NCBI GenBank assembly: GCA_029265815.1
Contig: JAJUGU010000006.1
Span: 1 to 64,000, forward strand
Length of the DNA stretch: 64,000 nucleotides
DNA from: Anaerolineaceae bacterium
Lineage (GTDB): Bacteria > Chloroflexota > Anaerolineae > Anaerolineales > Anaerolineaceae
Reading direction: 5' to 3'
Below the pieces are notes generated by a model. The model was not told the DNA's origin. It did not search any database and worked only from the letters and a program-made list of their open reading frames with translations. Shown piece by piece: positions 1 through 8,939 of this stretch (positions within the stretch are counted from its first letter, which is position 1; every line of letters begins with the position of its first letter). The translations under genes were made by a program, and so were the position numbers.

Positions 1-756
1 CACCTTGGCGAGCAAATTGACATTCACGGCGGTGGAAACGATCTTGTTTTCCCTCATCATGAAAACGAAATTGCGCAAAGTGAAAGTTACACCGGCAAAC
101 CTTTTGCCCGCTATTGGATTCATAACGGCATGTTGCAGTTAAGTGGCGAAAAGATGTCCAAATCCATCGGCAACCTGGTAACGATCGAAGAGTTTCTTGC
201 TCACCATCCTGCTGATGCTCTGCGTATGCTGGTGCTTAATTCGGGTTACCGTAATCCACTGGCATATTCTGAGGAAATTCTGGCACAGGCTGAAAAAGCC
301 ATTGATCGTTTGAGATCAGCGCTCAAACCAGCTTTACCCGGTGCGCAGGGTGCGTCTCAATCGAGTCTGTCTGCCCTGAAAGATCAAATTGACGCCACCG
401 ATAAGGGTTTTGTTGAAGCAATGGATGATGATTTCAATACCGCGGGGGCTCTCGCGTGTTTATTTGAACTGGTTCGGGTTACCAACCAGGCGAGAGCAGA
501 TGGCGCGACTGATGTAGAGCTGTCTCCTGCCCAGGAACTGGTGCGCAGGCTCACGGGGGTATTGGGATTGACCCTTGATAAGGTGCAGGAATCTGGTACT
601 GCAGCAGATCGGTTTATCGATTTGCTTATCGAGGTGCGCAAAGAATTACGCACGAACAAGATGTGGGCACTTTCTGACATGGTGCGTGACCGCCTGGCCG
701 AGTTAGGTGTGGTGCTTGAAGATAGCAAGGAAGGCACCTCGTGGCACTGGAAATGA
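1..756 (+). CDS. cysS: Cysteinyl-tRNA synthetase, 3' part (5' end outside window)
   Basis: Charges tRNA-Cys with cysteine in the cytosol. The frame is open from base 1, so the N-terminal catalytic part lies upstream of the window. The visible part opens with the class I CysRS segment [17 protein letters not shown], whose His residues belong to the zinc/active-site region, and carries the signature [10 protein letters not shown] about 50 residues in. A helical anticodon-binding DALR-type C-terminal region follows. The stop lies 7 bases before the next gene, rlmB, a pairing common in bacteria and probably co-transcribed. No frameshift is visible, and the identity is secure from the two signatures. 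Confidence 0.97.
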   Translation, partial: HLGEQIDIHGGGNDLVFPHHENEIAQSESYTGKPFARYWIHNGMLQLSGEKMSKSIGNLVTIEEFLAHHPADALRMLVLNSGYRNPLAYSEEILAQAEKAIDRLRSALKPALPGAQGASQSSLSALKDQIDATDKGFVEAMDDDFNTAGALACLFELVRVTNQARADGATDVELSPAQELVRRLTGVLGLTLDKVQESGTAADRFIDLLIEVRKELRTNKMWALSDMVRDRLAELGVVLEDSKEGTSWHWK

Positions 757-763
757 GACCTGA

Positions 764-1513
764 ATGAAAGAATGGATCACTGGACGTAATCCTGTGATAG
801 AAGTGGTTCAGGCGAAGCGCCGCCAGGTGTTTCGCCTGCTTCTTGCATCTGGGGTCGAAGAAAAAGGACGCATCGCTGATTTGCTGCGCGTAGCATCAAC
901 AAGGCGTATCCCCGTAGAAAAGGTACCGCGTGAAAAGATCGATCGCCTGGGTGAAAATCCTCAGGGCGTAGCGGCAGAGGTGAGTGTATATCCGTATGTC
1001 GATCTGGAAGATATACTTGACCGAGCCAACGCTCTCAGCGAGGAATTGTTTGTGCTGGTTCTCGATGTTATTCAGAATCCACAAAACCTGGGCACACTTC
1101 TGCGTACCGCAGAGGCAGCTGGTGTGCATGGTGTAATCATTCCGCAGCATCGGGCAGCCGAAGTGACTCCTGCAGTGGTGACGGCTTCTTCAGGAGCAAC
1201 CGAACATATGCTCATAGCACAGGGCAATATCTCCCGCAGTCTCGAACAGCTCAAGACTGCAGGCGCGTGGGTCGTAGGATTGGAAGGTGGTGAAGGGGCA
1301 AAAAACGTGGCAGATGTACCGCTCACGGGTCCCATCGCTGTTGTCGTTGGAAATGAAGGTGAAGGGATGCGGCCGTTGGTTCGCCAGTCTTGTGATTTTC
1401 TATTAGCCCTGCCCATGCGCGGAAAGATCGAATCACTGAATGCTGCTGTGGCCGGGTCGATTGTCATTTACCAGGTTCTGCTAGAAAGGCAAAGAAAAAA
1501 CCAGCAGAATTAA
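764..1513 (+). CDS. rlmB: TrmH/SpoU-family 23S rRNA 2'-O-methyltransferase (RlmB-like)
   Basis: SAM-dependent 2'-O-ribose methyltransferase of the SPOUT superfamily, expected to act on 23S rRNA. The 249-residue protein has the short N-terminal substrate-binding domain (starts MKEWITGRNPV; the GRNPV motif is typical of RlmB) followed by the knotted SpoU domain. Motif 1 is around VLDVIQNPQNLGTLLRTAEA, motif 2 is VVGNEGEGM and motif 3 is LPMRGKIESLNAAVA, giving all the usual conserved N, R, E and S/N residues. The ATG lies 7 bases after the cysS stop, giving a tight two-gene unit that ends in a terminator overlapping the stop codon. The exact target nucleotide is inferred from the family only. 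Confidence 0.93.
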   Translation: MKEWITGRNPVIEVVQAKRRQVFRLLLASGVEEKGRIADLLRVASTRRIPVEKVPREKIDRLGENPQGVAAEVSVYPYVDLEDILDRANALSEELFVLVLDVIQNPQNLGTLLRTAEAAGVHGVIIPQHRAAEVTPAVVTASSGATEHMLIAQGNISRSLEQLKTAGAWVVGLEGGEGAKNVADVPLTGPIAVVVGNEGEGMRPLVRQSCDFLLALPMRGKIESLNAAVAGSIVIYQVLLERQRKNQQN

Positions 1514-1532
1514 GAGGTGTTCCTGCTGGTTT
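1499..1532 (+). terminator. Hairpin terminator of cysS-rlmB
   Basis: The perfect stem aaccagcag / ctgctggtt brackets the rlmB stop codon, so the 5' arm lies inside the last codons. Only a short T-rich tail follows, so termination efficiency is uncertain. Confidence 0.6.
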
Positions 1533-1568
1533 CTATAAATAAAATTCGTCATTAAAGCGAGTGCTATC

Positions 1569-1814
1569 TTGGTTTTCAAACTGATTGTTTTTATTTTAAT
1601 ATTGTTTGCCGGTTATTCTTTTTCAAAAAAGATCAAGAAGAGCAAAATCAGCCTATCGCTGGTGAGTGCATTTCTCCTATTCATCCTCGCCGCTTTTCTC
1701 GTGCTCAGCAAGAAAATGTTCGCCATTGCAGGATTTTCACTTTATTTACTTCTGATTGTGCTTGGTTTTGGCATTGGAATTCTGGCCGGGTTGGATAACC
1801 ACAAGAAATCTTAG
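1569..1814 (+). CDS. Small hydrophobic membrane protein, function unknown
   Basis: An 81-residue frame starting at TTG (no ATG is available), composed almost entirely of three predicted membrane segments (about residues 2-18, 28-45 and 52-74) separated by short Lys/Ser-rich loops. The ribosome-binding site is weak. It is isolated between the rlmB terminator and a terminator that serves the opposite strand. I do not recognise a family. The steady hydrophobic periodicity and positively charged first loop (KKIKKSK) argue that it is a real membrane protein and not a chance frame, but the non-ATG start and weak RBS keep confidence modest. Confidence 0.5.
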   Translation: MVFKLIVFILILFAGYSFSKKIKKSKISLSLVSAFLLFILAAFLVLSKKMFAIAGFSLYLLLIVLGFGIGILAGLDNHKKS

Positions 1815-1828
1815 ATATAACAAAATTT

Positions 1829-1861
1829 AAAAAAACACATCCCCATAATTTTCGGGATGTG
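1829..1861 (-). terminator. Rho-independent terminator of the DUF456 gene
   Basis: On the minus strand the stem gcacatcc(c)/(g)ggatgtg is followed by a run of seven T residues, about 20 bases after the stop of the 1882-2382 gene. It is a classical intrinsic terminator. Confidence 0.8.
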
Positions 1862-1881
1862 CAAATGAGTGAGTTACACTG

Positions 1882-2382
1882 TTACAACCAGAGAACCCAG
1901 GCGACCCACATCAAGATCATCACAACCCCAATTCCGAAACGTGCCACCACAGCGAATCCACAGCCTTTTAAAATACTCCCTGTAGATTTCAAACCTTCTT
2001 TAATATCTTTCTTCTTGATCCATTCAACAATTAAGATGGCAACGGCTGCGAAGAGAAGCCCTCCGAATGGCGGCAGAATGAACGTGCCGGCAATTCCTGC
2101 CACCAACGCAACAATAATCGATATCCAGCTTGCGCCAGTTTTTCGCGCTTCTTTACCCATAAAGAGGTTGTCGATCAAATTTCCGCCCAGCATTAACAAG
2201 GTTATAACTGCAAAAAGAATTCCTGAAGACAGGGAAAAGCCAGTGACAATACCGTACGCCAGGATTGCCAGCCAGATAATCGTCAGCCCGGGGATAATAT
2301 AAAAAAGCAGCCCAAACAGACCAATGCCCATAACGACAGCCAGCACGGGAATGAACCAGGATGAATTAGCAATTGTTTCCAT
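1882..2382 (-). CDS. DUF456-family integral membrane protein
   Basis: A 166-residue protein of almost purely membrane-spanning segments: about five helices with glycine-rich turns, and one cytoplasmic Lys-rich stretch (EWIKKKDIKEGLK). The arrangement FYIIPGLTIIW near residue 28, and GTFILPPFGGLL near residue 100, match the DUF456 family pattern of small membrane proteins. The biochemical role of that family is unknown. It has its own downstream terminator and is the only gene in its transcription unit, upstream of which lies serS's terminator. Start ATG at 2382 is the first in frame. The family assignment is from memory of the motif pattern. Confidence 0.75.
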   Translation of the reverse strand: METIANSSWFIPVLAVVMGIGLFGLLFYIIPGLTIIWLAILAYGIVTGFSLSSGILFAVITLLMLGGNLIDNLFMGKEARKTGASWISIIVALVAGIAGTFILPPFGGLLFAAVAILIVEWIKKKDIKEGLKSTGSILKGCGFAVVARFGIGVVMILMWVAWVLWL

Positions 2383-2529
2383 AGATTTTCTTTTCCTAAC
2401 TGATAAAAATTGACTATTTGTAACCTTTTAACCGACGGTGTGTAAAGTAATTATTGTTTAATTCCAAGAATCACACTGTTTTACTGAACACTCTATACAA
2501 TTATACGGATTTGATCATCCATTTGTTGC

Positions 2530-2558
2530 AAAAAAAAGGACTGCTCAAAAAGCAGTCC
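2530..2558 (-). terminator. Rho-independent terminator of serS
   Basis: The perfect stem ggactgct/agcagtcc with a short loop is followed on the minus strand by a T tract (eight A residues on the plus strand). It lies about 45 bases after the serS stop. Confidence 0.85.
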
Positions 2559-2600
2559 AGGATGTGAATATTCTTTCCATTTCAAAATGCCAGAAGATCA

Positions 2601-3869
2601 TTATCGAATGACTTCGATTCCACCCATCCAGGGTTTTAGCACATCAGGTACTTTGATCGAACCATCCACTTGTTGATTGTTTTCCAATACTGCGATAAAG
2701 GTGCGTGGCAATCCTAAACCAGAGCCGTTGAGGGTGTGCACGAGGCAATTTTTTCCGCCATCAGATGGTTTGTATTTGATATTTGCGCGGCGTGCCTGAA
2801 AATCACCCACGTTTGAAACTGACGATACTTCTAACCACTCATTGCATCCTGCCGCCCATACCTCCAGGTCGTAGGTTATGATGGCATTGAACCCTAGATC
2901 CCCGGTGCACAGGCGTTTTACGCGGTAAGGCAATTCGAGCAATTTACAGGTTTCCTCAGCATCCGCCAGCATTTTGTCTAATTCTTTCATCGAATCTTCA
3001 GGTTTGCAATAGATGTACATTTCCACCTTGTCAAACTGATGGCCGCGTTTGATTCCGCGTACGTCACGGCCAGCGCTCATTTTTTCACGCCTGAAACAGG
3101 GAGTATATGCGGTGAACCTTTGTGGAAGGGATGTTTCTTCCAAAACCTCATCTCTATACATTCCAGTGAGAGGAACCTCTGCAGTAGGTACCATCCATAG
3201 ATCTTCTTCAATGTCATGATAGAGGTTATCCACGAACTTAGGCAGCTGCCCAGAAGAGTAAAGGGTTTCAGCTTTAACCATGAAGGGCGTGTAACGTTCT
3301 TCATACCCCTGACGGATATGCAGGTCGAGCATCCAGGCAATCAAAGCACGTTGTAAACGTGCCGCAGCACCGTTGAGCACGTAGAATCGTGAGCCTGTCA
3401 GCTTGACGCCGCGTTCAAAATCAATCAAACCAAGTTTGGGTCCCAACTCCCAATGAGGTAGGGGAGTGAAATCAAAGACTGGCAATGCTCCTTCATTTCG
3501 CACAACGATATTTTCGCTTTCATCCTTGCCAATGGGTGTCGAAGGATCAGGTATGTTGGGAATGGTTGCCAGAATACCCTGTAATTTTTCTTCAACGATA
3601 CGCACAGTTTCATCCAGCTGTGCGATCTCGTCTCCGACCTGGCGCATGGATTCGATTTTTTGCTGGCGTTCAGCAGGGTCTTTGGTCTGGCTGATCTCTT
3701 TTGAAACCTTGTTACGCTGCGCTTTGAGACTCTCTGCTTTTACCAGCAGGTTACGGCGGTCGGTATCCAGCGAGAGAACCAGATCGACTTCGGCAGTATC
3801 CAACTGGCGATTTGCCAGAGCCGTTTTGACGAGTTCAGTTTTTTCACGAATCAAATTGATGTCTAACAT
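2601..3869 (-). CDS. serS: Seryl-tRNA synthetase
   Basis: Activates serine and charges tRNA-Ser (and tRNA-Sec where present). The 422-residue length is the usual bacterial size. Residues 1-100 form the antiparallel coiled-coil arm that grips the long variable arm of tRNA-Ser (heptad-rich, many Lys/Glu). The class II core follows, with motif 2 around [21 protein letters not shown] and motif 3 near the C-terminus ([18 protein letters not shown]). Start ATG at 3869 has a good RBS (TGAGGTG). The gene is preceded by a complete T-box leader whose specifier codon reads as serine, so expression should rise when uncharged tRNA-Ser accumulates. Confidence 0.97.
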   Translation of the reverse strand: MLDINLIREKTELVKTALANRQLDTAEVDLVLSLDTDRRNLLVKAESLKAQRNKVSKEISQTKDPAERQQKIESMRQVGDEIAQLDETVRIVEEKLQGILATIPNIPDPSTPIGKDESENIVVRNEGALPVFDFTPLPHWELGPKLGLIDFERGVKLTGSRFYVLNGAAARLQRALIAWMLDLHIRQGYEERYTPFMVKAETLYSSGQLPKFVDNLYHDIEEDLWMVPTAEVPLTGMYRDEVLEETSLPQRFTAYTPCFRREKMSAGRDVRGIKRGHQFDKVEMYIYCKPEDSMKELDKMLADAEETCKLLELPYRVKRLCTGDLGFNAIITYDLEVWAAGCNEWLEVSSVSNVGDFQARRANIKYKPSDGGKNCLVHTLNGSGLGLPRTFIAVLENNQQVDGSIKVPDVLKPWMGGIEVIR

Positions 3870-3892
3870 CGTGCACCTCAGCAGGAATAGAA

Positions 3893-4142
3893 TAACGCCC
3901 CTATCCTCAGCAGGACGAGGGGCGTGCTCGTGGTGCCACCTGCATTCGTTCCCATTAGGCGGGAACCTCGTTGTTGCGATAACGGTGCATCCGGCCTCCT
4001 TACGGCATTAGTGCCCCTGCGGAGACGACCCATCTCAAAAAGGATGATCGGGCTGGAAATTCTTTCTCATTCTTACCGGCTCACACCTGACGCCGGCTCT
4101 CTGAAAAGATCGAGGAAGAATTTTTCCCGAGCAGGTCTATTT
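3893..4142 (-). promoter_or_regulatory. T-box riboswitch leader of serS (specifier UCC)
   Basis: On the minus strand the leader has, in order: the stem I conserved AGAGAGCCGG element with its partner GTGAGCCGGT, then AGAATGAGAAAG, a specifier loop with UCC (complement of 4055-4057) followed by A, and the T-box sequence GCAGGTGGCACCACG (complement of 3930-3944). A competing terminator stem aacgcccc/ggggcgt lies at 3893-3925, just before the serS RBS. UCC is a serine codon, consistent with serS. Uncharged tRNA-Ser should stabilise the antiterminator and permit read-through. Confidence 0.92.
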
Positions 4143-4148
4143 GCATAG

Positions 4149-4176
4149 ATTATACCTTCCGAAAGGAGACTGTCAA
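4149..4176 (-). promoter_or_regulatory. Consensus sigma-A promoter of the serS T-box leader
   Basis: On the minus strand TTGACA and TATAAT are both perfect and separated by 16 bases. This places the transcript start near 4142, just ahead of T-box stem I. Confidence 0.85.
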
Positions 4177-4243
4177 GAAGTGTTTCAATAAGTGCGAATG
4201 ATTTCGAGTATTTATTTGACAATTGAGATACAATTATTTGACT

Positions 4244-4858
4244 ATGGATGAACAAGCTTTGATCCTTGATGCCCTGCATGGAGAACTGGATGCTTTCAAC
4301 CGCCTTGTCCTCGCTTATCAGGATTTGGCGTTTAATGTTGCCTATCGAATGCTTGGGGATGAGGATCTCGCGTCGGATGCAGTTCAAAATGCCTTCATTT
4401 CTGCTTACCGTAACCTTCGAACCTACCGGGGTGGATCATTCAAAGCCTGGGTCATGCGCATGGTCACCAATGGCTGTTATGATGAATTACGCCGCCAGAA
4501 ACGCCGCCCAACAGTTCCTCTTGAACCCGTAAATCCTTCAGATGGTGAAGAGATCGATTCAGCCGAATGGCTGGCTTCTGATGATCCTTCACCGGAAGAA
4601 TCATTGGACCAGGCTGAGCTCGAACATGCTCTACAGCATTGTCTCGATAACCTGCCGCTCGAATTTCGTTCTGTGGTTGTACTGGTTGATATCCAGGGCA
4701 TGGATTACGATGAGGTTTCGAAATCCATTCATTCTCCCCTGGGTACTGTAAAAAGCCGGCTGGCGCGTGCGCGTCTGAAATTGCGCGATTGTTTACAGCA
4801 GTTTCAGGAACTTCTTCCTCCTCAATTTCGTCTTGATGGTGGAGCCGCTGATGAGTAA
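4244..4858 (+). CDS. ECF-type RNA polymerase sigma factor (SigE/RpoE-like)
   Basis: Alternative sigma factor that directs RNA polymerase to a dedicated promoter set. The 204-residue protein has sigma region 2 at about residues 15-85 (FNRLVLAYQDLAFNVAYRML, then AFISAYRNLRTYRGGSFKAWVMRM) and region 4 helix-turn-helix at about 130-185 (LPLEFRSVVVLVDIQGMDYDEVS, then GTVKSRLARAR). An acidic linker separates them, as in ECF factors. I start it at ATG 4244; the frame extends a few codons to a TTG with no better support. It overlaps the next gene by 8 bases, so the two are translationally coupled, the usual arrangement for an ECF sigma factor and its regulator. Target promoters are unknown. Confidence 0.93.
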   Translation: MDEQALILDALHGELDAFNRLVLAYQDLAFNVAYRMLGDEDLASDAVQNAFISAYRNLRTYRGGSFKAWVMRMVTNGCYDELRRQKRRPTVPLEPVNPSDGEEIDSAEWLASDDPSPEESLDQAELEHALQHCLDNLPLEFRSVVVLVDIQGMDYDEVSKSIHSPLGTVKSRLARARLKLRDCLQQFQELLPPQFRLDGGAADE

Positions 4859-5729
4859 GACTTTTACCACTAAAGATTGGATCATGATTTCTGCCTACCT
4901 GGATAACAGGTTATCACCAGCAGAAATCGAAAAAATTGAAATTCGCACGAAGAATGATCCCTCGTTCAAGAAAGCGCTGGAGGAAATTGCGTATACCCGC
5001 AAAATGCTACGTTCTCTCCCGCAAAAACGTGCTCCTCGCAACTTTACCTTATCTCCTGCTAAAACCAAAGCCCCCATCCGCAATCCCTGGCTGCAGCCTG
5101 CTTTTAAATATGTATCCATCGCGGCTGCATTAATTACCATTGTGATATTCGTCAGTCCGTTTTTGCTCTTTGGCATGCCTTCTGCTGTTTCACGAGAATA
5201 CGATGCCAGTACACTAACTGCGGAAAAGGGTAGTGAAAGTACTGAAATGCTTGAATCACCAGCAATTATCAATTGGCATGCAGTGCTGGGCATGGGTGGC
5301 GGAGGTGGAGCTCCGGATAGCGATATGGTCTATGCTGGAGGAATGGGTGGAGGACCAGTTTCTGAAGAACCAACCGCTCAAGGTGAAGTCATCATCACAG
5401 AGACAGAAGTTCCTGTTGTAGAAGCGACTCCGTTAGTTGAAGAGGAAGTCCCTTCGATTGCCGCGGTCCCATTTACCGAAGAAGCACCTGCTTTGGCAGT
5501 TCCTCAGGTCTCTGGTGAGAGGTCTGCCCAGGAGGATACCGCTGGAGATCTGTCAACCTTAATTTTGGGGTTGCCTGATCCAGCTGATCAAGGAAAAATC
5601 CTTGAAACCGAACAGACGATGAAAAAAGGTACGGGTGAAAGCTTCTCCATGCGGATGATCTTTGTTTTCATCATCGGTGGAATTGCCCTGCTTAGCGGTA
5701 TCTTTGCCTTTCTCTTACGTAAACGATAA
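4851..5729 (+). CDS. Putative membrane anti-sigma factor with Gly-rich and acidic Pro/Val-rich region
   Basis: A 292-residue protein that starts inside the sigma gene (ATG at 4851). Residues 1-60 resemble the N-terminal helical domain of anti-sigma factors (ISAYLDNRLSPAEIEKIE), but there is no HxxxCxxC zinc motif. One membrane segment follows at about 86-108. A low-complexity stretch includes GMGGGGGAPDSD and GGMGGGP, followed by Glu/Val/Pro-rich sequence, and a second membrane segment lies at the C-terminus, ending FLLRKR. Two segments put the low-complexity region outside the cell with both ends inside. The anti-sigma role is inferred from coupling to the sigma gene and from the N-terminal domain. 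Confidence 0.7.
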   Translation: MSKTFTTKDWIMISAYLDNRLSPAEIEKIEIRTKNDPSFKKALEEIAYTRKMLRSLPQKRAPRNFTLSPAKTKAPIRNPWLQPAFKYVSIAAALITIVIFVSPFLLFGMPSAVSREYDASTLTAEKGSESTEMLESPAIINWHAVLGMGGGGGAPDSDMVYAGGMGGGPVSEEPTAQGEVIITETEVPVVEATPLVEEEVPSIAAVPFTEEAPALAVPQVSGERSAQEDTAGDLSTLILGLPDPADQGKILETEQTMKKGTGESFSMRMIFVFIIGGIALLSGIFAFLLRKR

Positions 5730-5730
5730 G

Positions 5731-6243
5731 ATGCATATCCATAATGAGTACAAGTATTGCCCAAAATGTGCCACACCACTTGAAGAGCGAGTGGTTATGG
5801 GTGAAAAACGCCCGGTATGCCCTGCCTGTGACTGGGTTCACTATGCGGATCCTAAAGTTGCTGCAGGAGTATTGATCCTGCGCGGCAGGGAGGTACTGCT
5901 TGTGCGGCGGGTCATGGAGCCGCATCTTGGTGCCTGGAGCATCCCTGCCGGGTTCGTGAATGCTTTTGAAGACCCTGCATCCGCGGCATTACGCGAATGT
6001 ACCGAAGAGACAGGACTAATCGTTGAGGTTGATGAATTATTCGACATGATCACCGGAAGGGAACATCTTCGCGGTGCAGATATCTTTTTGGTATATCGTG
6101 CGCACGTGCTGCGTGGCATACTTGCAGCAGCTGATGATGCAGATGAAGTGGGCTGGTTTTCACTTGACGCGTTGCCAACACTTGCCTTCGAATCTACTCA
6201 AAAAACATTGAGCAAGGCGCGCGCATTGATTTCTGCCGATTAA
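5731..6243 (+). CDS. Zinc-ribbon Nudix hydrolase
   Basis: Hydrolyses nucleoside diphosphates linked to another moiety. The 170-residue protein opens with a four-cysteine zinc ribbon (YCPKC near residue 8, then CPAC about 20 residues on), as in NADH pyrophosphatase NudC-like and ADP-ribose-type Nudix proteins. The complete Nudix box follows at about residues 70-92: G, five residues, E, seven residues, then RECTEETGL. ATG 5731 is chosen because it immediately follows the previous stop; upstream in-frame codons lie inside that gene. Substrate cannot be read from sequence. It is probably co-transcribed with the sigma/anti-sigma pair, without obvious functional link. Confidence 0.9.
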   Translation: MHIHNEYKYCPKCATPLEERVVMGEKRPVCPACDWVHYADPKVAAGVLILRGREVLLVRRVMEPHLGAWSIPAGFVNAFEDPASAALRECTEETGLIVEVDELFDMITGREHLRGADIFLVYRAHVLRGILAAADDADEVGWFSLDALPTLAFESTQKTLSKARALISAD

Positions 6244-6392
6244 CTAGATTCTAAAAGAATAATCCATCCTTTTGATCACTAATTATTGCTCCATTTGGCG
6301 TTTACTCAATCTCTAAATGCATAAATGATAAAATGGTATAGAAACTGCATCTGGTATGCTGTGTACTACCCGTTATAAACGAGAGAGAGCTC

Positions 6393-8750
6393 ATGCCGAA
6401 GTCCACCTATTCCCGTAAATCAAATGTGCGTCCTAAATCCACCCCGAAGCGCAGTTCGCGGAAAACCACACCCCGATATTCCTCGCGTTTGACGGTTGAT
6501 CAGAAATTAAATTTCATTGGCGGTCTGCTTGTTCTGGTTGGGATACTAGGCCTGGTGGCGCTTTTTGCCAACACAAATGGACTTTTCACTGGCTGGATCG
6601 CCACGACAACCGGGCAAATAGCCGGGTGGGGAGGAATTATCCTACCGCTGGCAATGCTTATGCTGGGTATCACACTGCTTTTAAGGCATTACGACAGGCT
6701 GCCTCATGTTTCGGGAATTCGCATAGGCGGAATTGTTTTAATCTATTTCAATCTGCTCACCTGGTTTCACTTCTTTGAAGGTGGTGGATTTGCCAGCGCG
6801 CGCCTCGGCCGCGGTGGAGGGTTCATCGGCGCAGGATTGAATAATTTACTGGTAAATACCCTGGGACGTGCGGGTGAGGCAGTCGTGCTGGCTGCGTGGT
6901 TTCTCATTGCACTCATCTTTATCATTGATATATCTCTGCCAGAACTGGCAAAACGCTCTGTCGCACTGGTCAAGAAGGTCAAAGTAAATCGACCAGCACC
7001 CGTCCCTCGCCAGACATCATTTGACTATTCACAGGCAAAATCGCACAGCAGCGATGAATCCATTTCCACCGAATTACCGGATGGTTTCAACCGGCTGGAA
7101 CCAGATGAATCTACGGTGCGGATGGAGGGTGGAGGACGACGTCATGATACCATTGGAAGAAGCTCAACAGCCGCACAGTCGGCACAGCATACTCCTGCCG
7201 CCAAACCCTCAGAAAGTGCAGCCCCAGCGACACCAATCGTGCGGACAAATGTTACCAGACCAGAAAAACCCTGGCCGATGCCGTCAGTTGCTGATATTCT
7301 CGATCCAGCCTCTCCGGCAACCGTACAGTCGCATTATGACAAAGAACGTGCCCGGATCATTGAAGAAACTCTGGCCTCCTTTGGGGCACCAGCCCATATT
7401 GTTGAGATTCACCGCGGCCCTGCTGTTACTCAGTATGGTGTGGAACCTGATTTCATCGAATCACGCACCGGACGTACCCGCGTGCGCGTGGCAAAGATCG
7501 TTAATCTGGCAGATGACCTGGCGCTTGCCCTGGCCGCGCCCAGCATCCGTATTCAGGCACCCGTGCCCGGAAAGGCTTACGTCGGCATTGAGGTGCCCAA
7601 TTCTGAGCTTTCTCTGGTTTCGCTGCGTGAATTGATCGAAACAGAAGCTTTTCGCAAGATTAAATCAACATTGCGCTTTGCCTTCGGCAAGGATGTGGCG
7701 GGCAAACCGGTTTGCGCTGATCTGACCAGCATGCCGCATCTGCTGGTAGCTGGAACCACTAATTCGGGTAAATCGGTACTGGTGAATGCCATTCTCACCA
7801 GTCTATTGTTAAACAATTCTCCCGCTGATCTGCGCCTGGTGCTGGTAGACCCTAAGCGCGTGGAGCTCACCGGATACAACGGTATCCCCCACCTGCTTGC
7901 CCCGGTAGTCGTCGATGCAGAGCGGGTGACTGGCGCCCTGCAATGGGTGTTGCGTGAAATGGATTCGCGTTATAAGCGGTTCGCCAACGCCGGAGCGCGC
8001 AATATTTCCGATTTTAACCGGAAGAGTGGTGAACATATCCCCTATCTTGTGATCGTGATTGATGAATTGGCTGACCTGATGATGCTGGCTCCCGACGAAA
8101 CCGAACGCAGCATCACCCGTCTGGCACAGCTTGCCCGTGCTACCGGAATCCACTTGATCATTTCCACTCAGCGCCCGTCAGTTGACGTAGTCACAGGATT
8201 GATCAAGGCCAACTTCCCGGCGCGCGTGGCGTTCATGGTGGCTTCGGGAACCGATAGCCGCGTGATTCTTGATCAGCCTGGTGCAGAAAGGCTGCTCGGC
8301 CGTGGCGATATGTTATATCAGGCTCCAGATGCACCAGCGCCGGTGCGTTTGCAGGGTGTTTACGTTTCTGACCCCGAAATTCAGCGCCTGGTCGATACCT
8401 GGCGCGTAATCGCCATGAACCGTCGAGCTGAAGGCGGTGAAGAATTGTATGATGCCAGCCTGGAAATGCTTCCTTCCGGAATCCCTCTTAAACAAGGGTC
8501 CTTTTTCGGTGATGATCTTCAAGGCGGGGACCCAATGCTTAAAGACGCCATCGAAGTGGTCAGGCGAGAAGGAAAGGCCTCGATTTCCATGCTGCAGCGG
8601 CGTTTACGGGTGGGATACAACCGCGCCGCCCGTCTGATCGATGCCCTGGAAGAACAAAAAATCATTGGACCGCAGCAAACCGGTATGCAGGTGCGAGAAG
8701 TGCTGGACTACGGCGAGCAATCGGGTGATGCCTTGGATGAGGACATGTAA
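6393..8750 (+). CDS. ftsK: DNA translocase FtsK/SpoIIIE
   Basis: Septum-associated motor that pumps chromosomal DNA during division. The 785-residue protein has a basic N-terminus, about four membrane segments within residues 48-185, and a Pro/Ser-rich linker to about 290. The motor follows: Walker A GTTNSGKS near residue 452, Walker B VIVIDELADLM near 554, and the FtsK signature around LAQLARATGIHLIISTQRPS. The C-terminal winged-helix gamma domain (about 715-775; SMLQRRLRVGYNRAARLIDALE) reads KOPS/SRS-type orienting sequences. Start ATG 6393 has an RBS GAGAGAG. It stands alone between gaps of about 150 and 190 bases. Confidence 0.97.
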   Translation: MPKSTYSRKSNVRPKSTPKRSSRKTTPRYSSRLTVDQKLNFIGGLLVLVGILGLVALFANTNGLFTGWIATTTGQIAGWGGIILPLAMLMLGITLLLRHYDRLPHVSGIRIGGIVLIYFNLLTWFHFFEGGGFASARLGRGGGFIGAGLNNLLVNTLGRAGEAVVLAAWFLIALIFIIDISLPELAKRSVALVKKVKVNRPAPVPRQTSFDYSQAKSHSSDESISTELPDGFNRLEPDESTVRMEGGGRRHDTIGRSSTAAQSAQHTPAAKPSESAAPATPIVRTNVTRPEKPWPMPSVADILDPASPATVQSHYDKERARIIEETLASFGAPAHIVEIHRGPAVTQYGVEPDFIESRTGRTRVRVAKIVNLADDLALALAAPSIRIQAPVPGKAYVGIEVPNSELSLVSLRELIETEAFRKIKSTLRFAFGKDVAGKPVCADLTSMPHLLVAGTTNSGKSVLVNAILTSLLLNNSPADLRLVLVDPKRVELTGYNGIPHLLAPVVVDAERVTGALQWVLREMDSRYKRFANAGARNISDFNRKSGEHIPYLVIVIDELADLMMLAPDETERSITRLAQLARATGIHLIISTQRPSVDVVTGLIKANFPARVAFMVASGTDSRVILDQPGAERLLGRGDMLYQAPDAPAPVRLQGVYVSDPEIQRLVDTWRVIAMNRRAEGGEELYDASLEMLPSGIPLKQGSFFGDDLQGGDPMLKDAIEVVRREGKASISMLQRRLRVGYNRAARLIDALEEQKIIGPQQTGMQVREVLDYGEQSGDALDEDM

Positions 8751-8939
8751 GGGATATGAGGCGTTTCGACATTTAGCCTCTGATTAACACAATATCGTTA
8801 CAGCATGTGTATAATGAATTTGTAAAGGTTCCAGCTTATTCTCCTGGTTTTGACGAACCTTGCATTCCCGCTTGCATGACAATCGCATAGTCAAAGGTCC
8901 CTGGATTCTTCTGTCACTCGATCGAAAGGAGGAGTCTTT

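Noticed and set aside
1859-2302. Plus-strand frame of 147 codons opposite the DUF456 gene
   Set aside because: Composition is not protein-like; the minus-strand membrane protein with its own terminator explains the region.
4216-4243. TTGACA just before the ECF sigma gene as its promoter
   Set aside because: No -10 lies at 16-18 bases; the only near match is 7 bases away, so it is not a usable pair.
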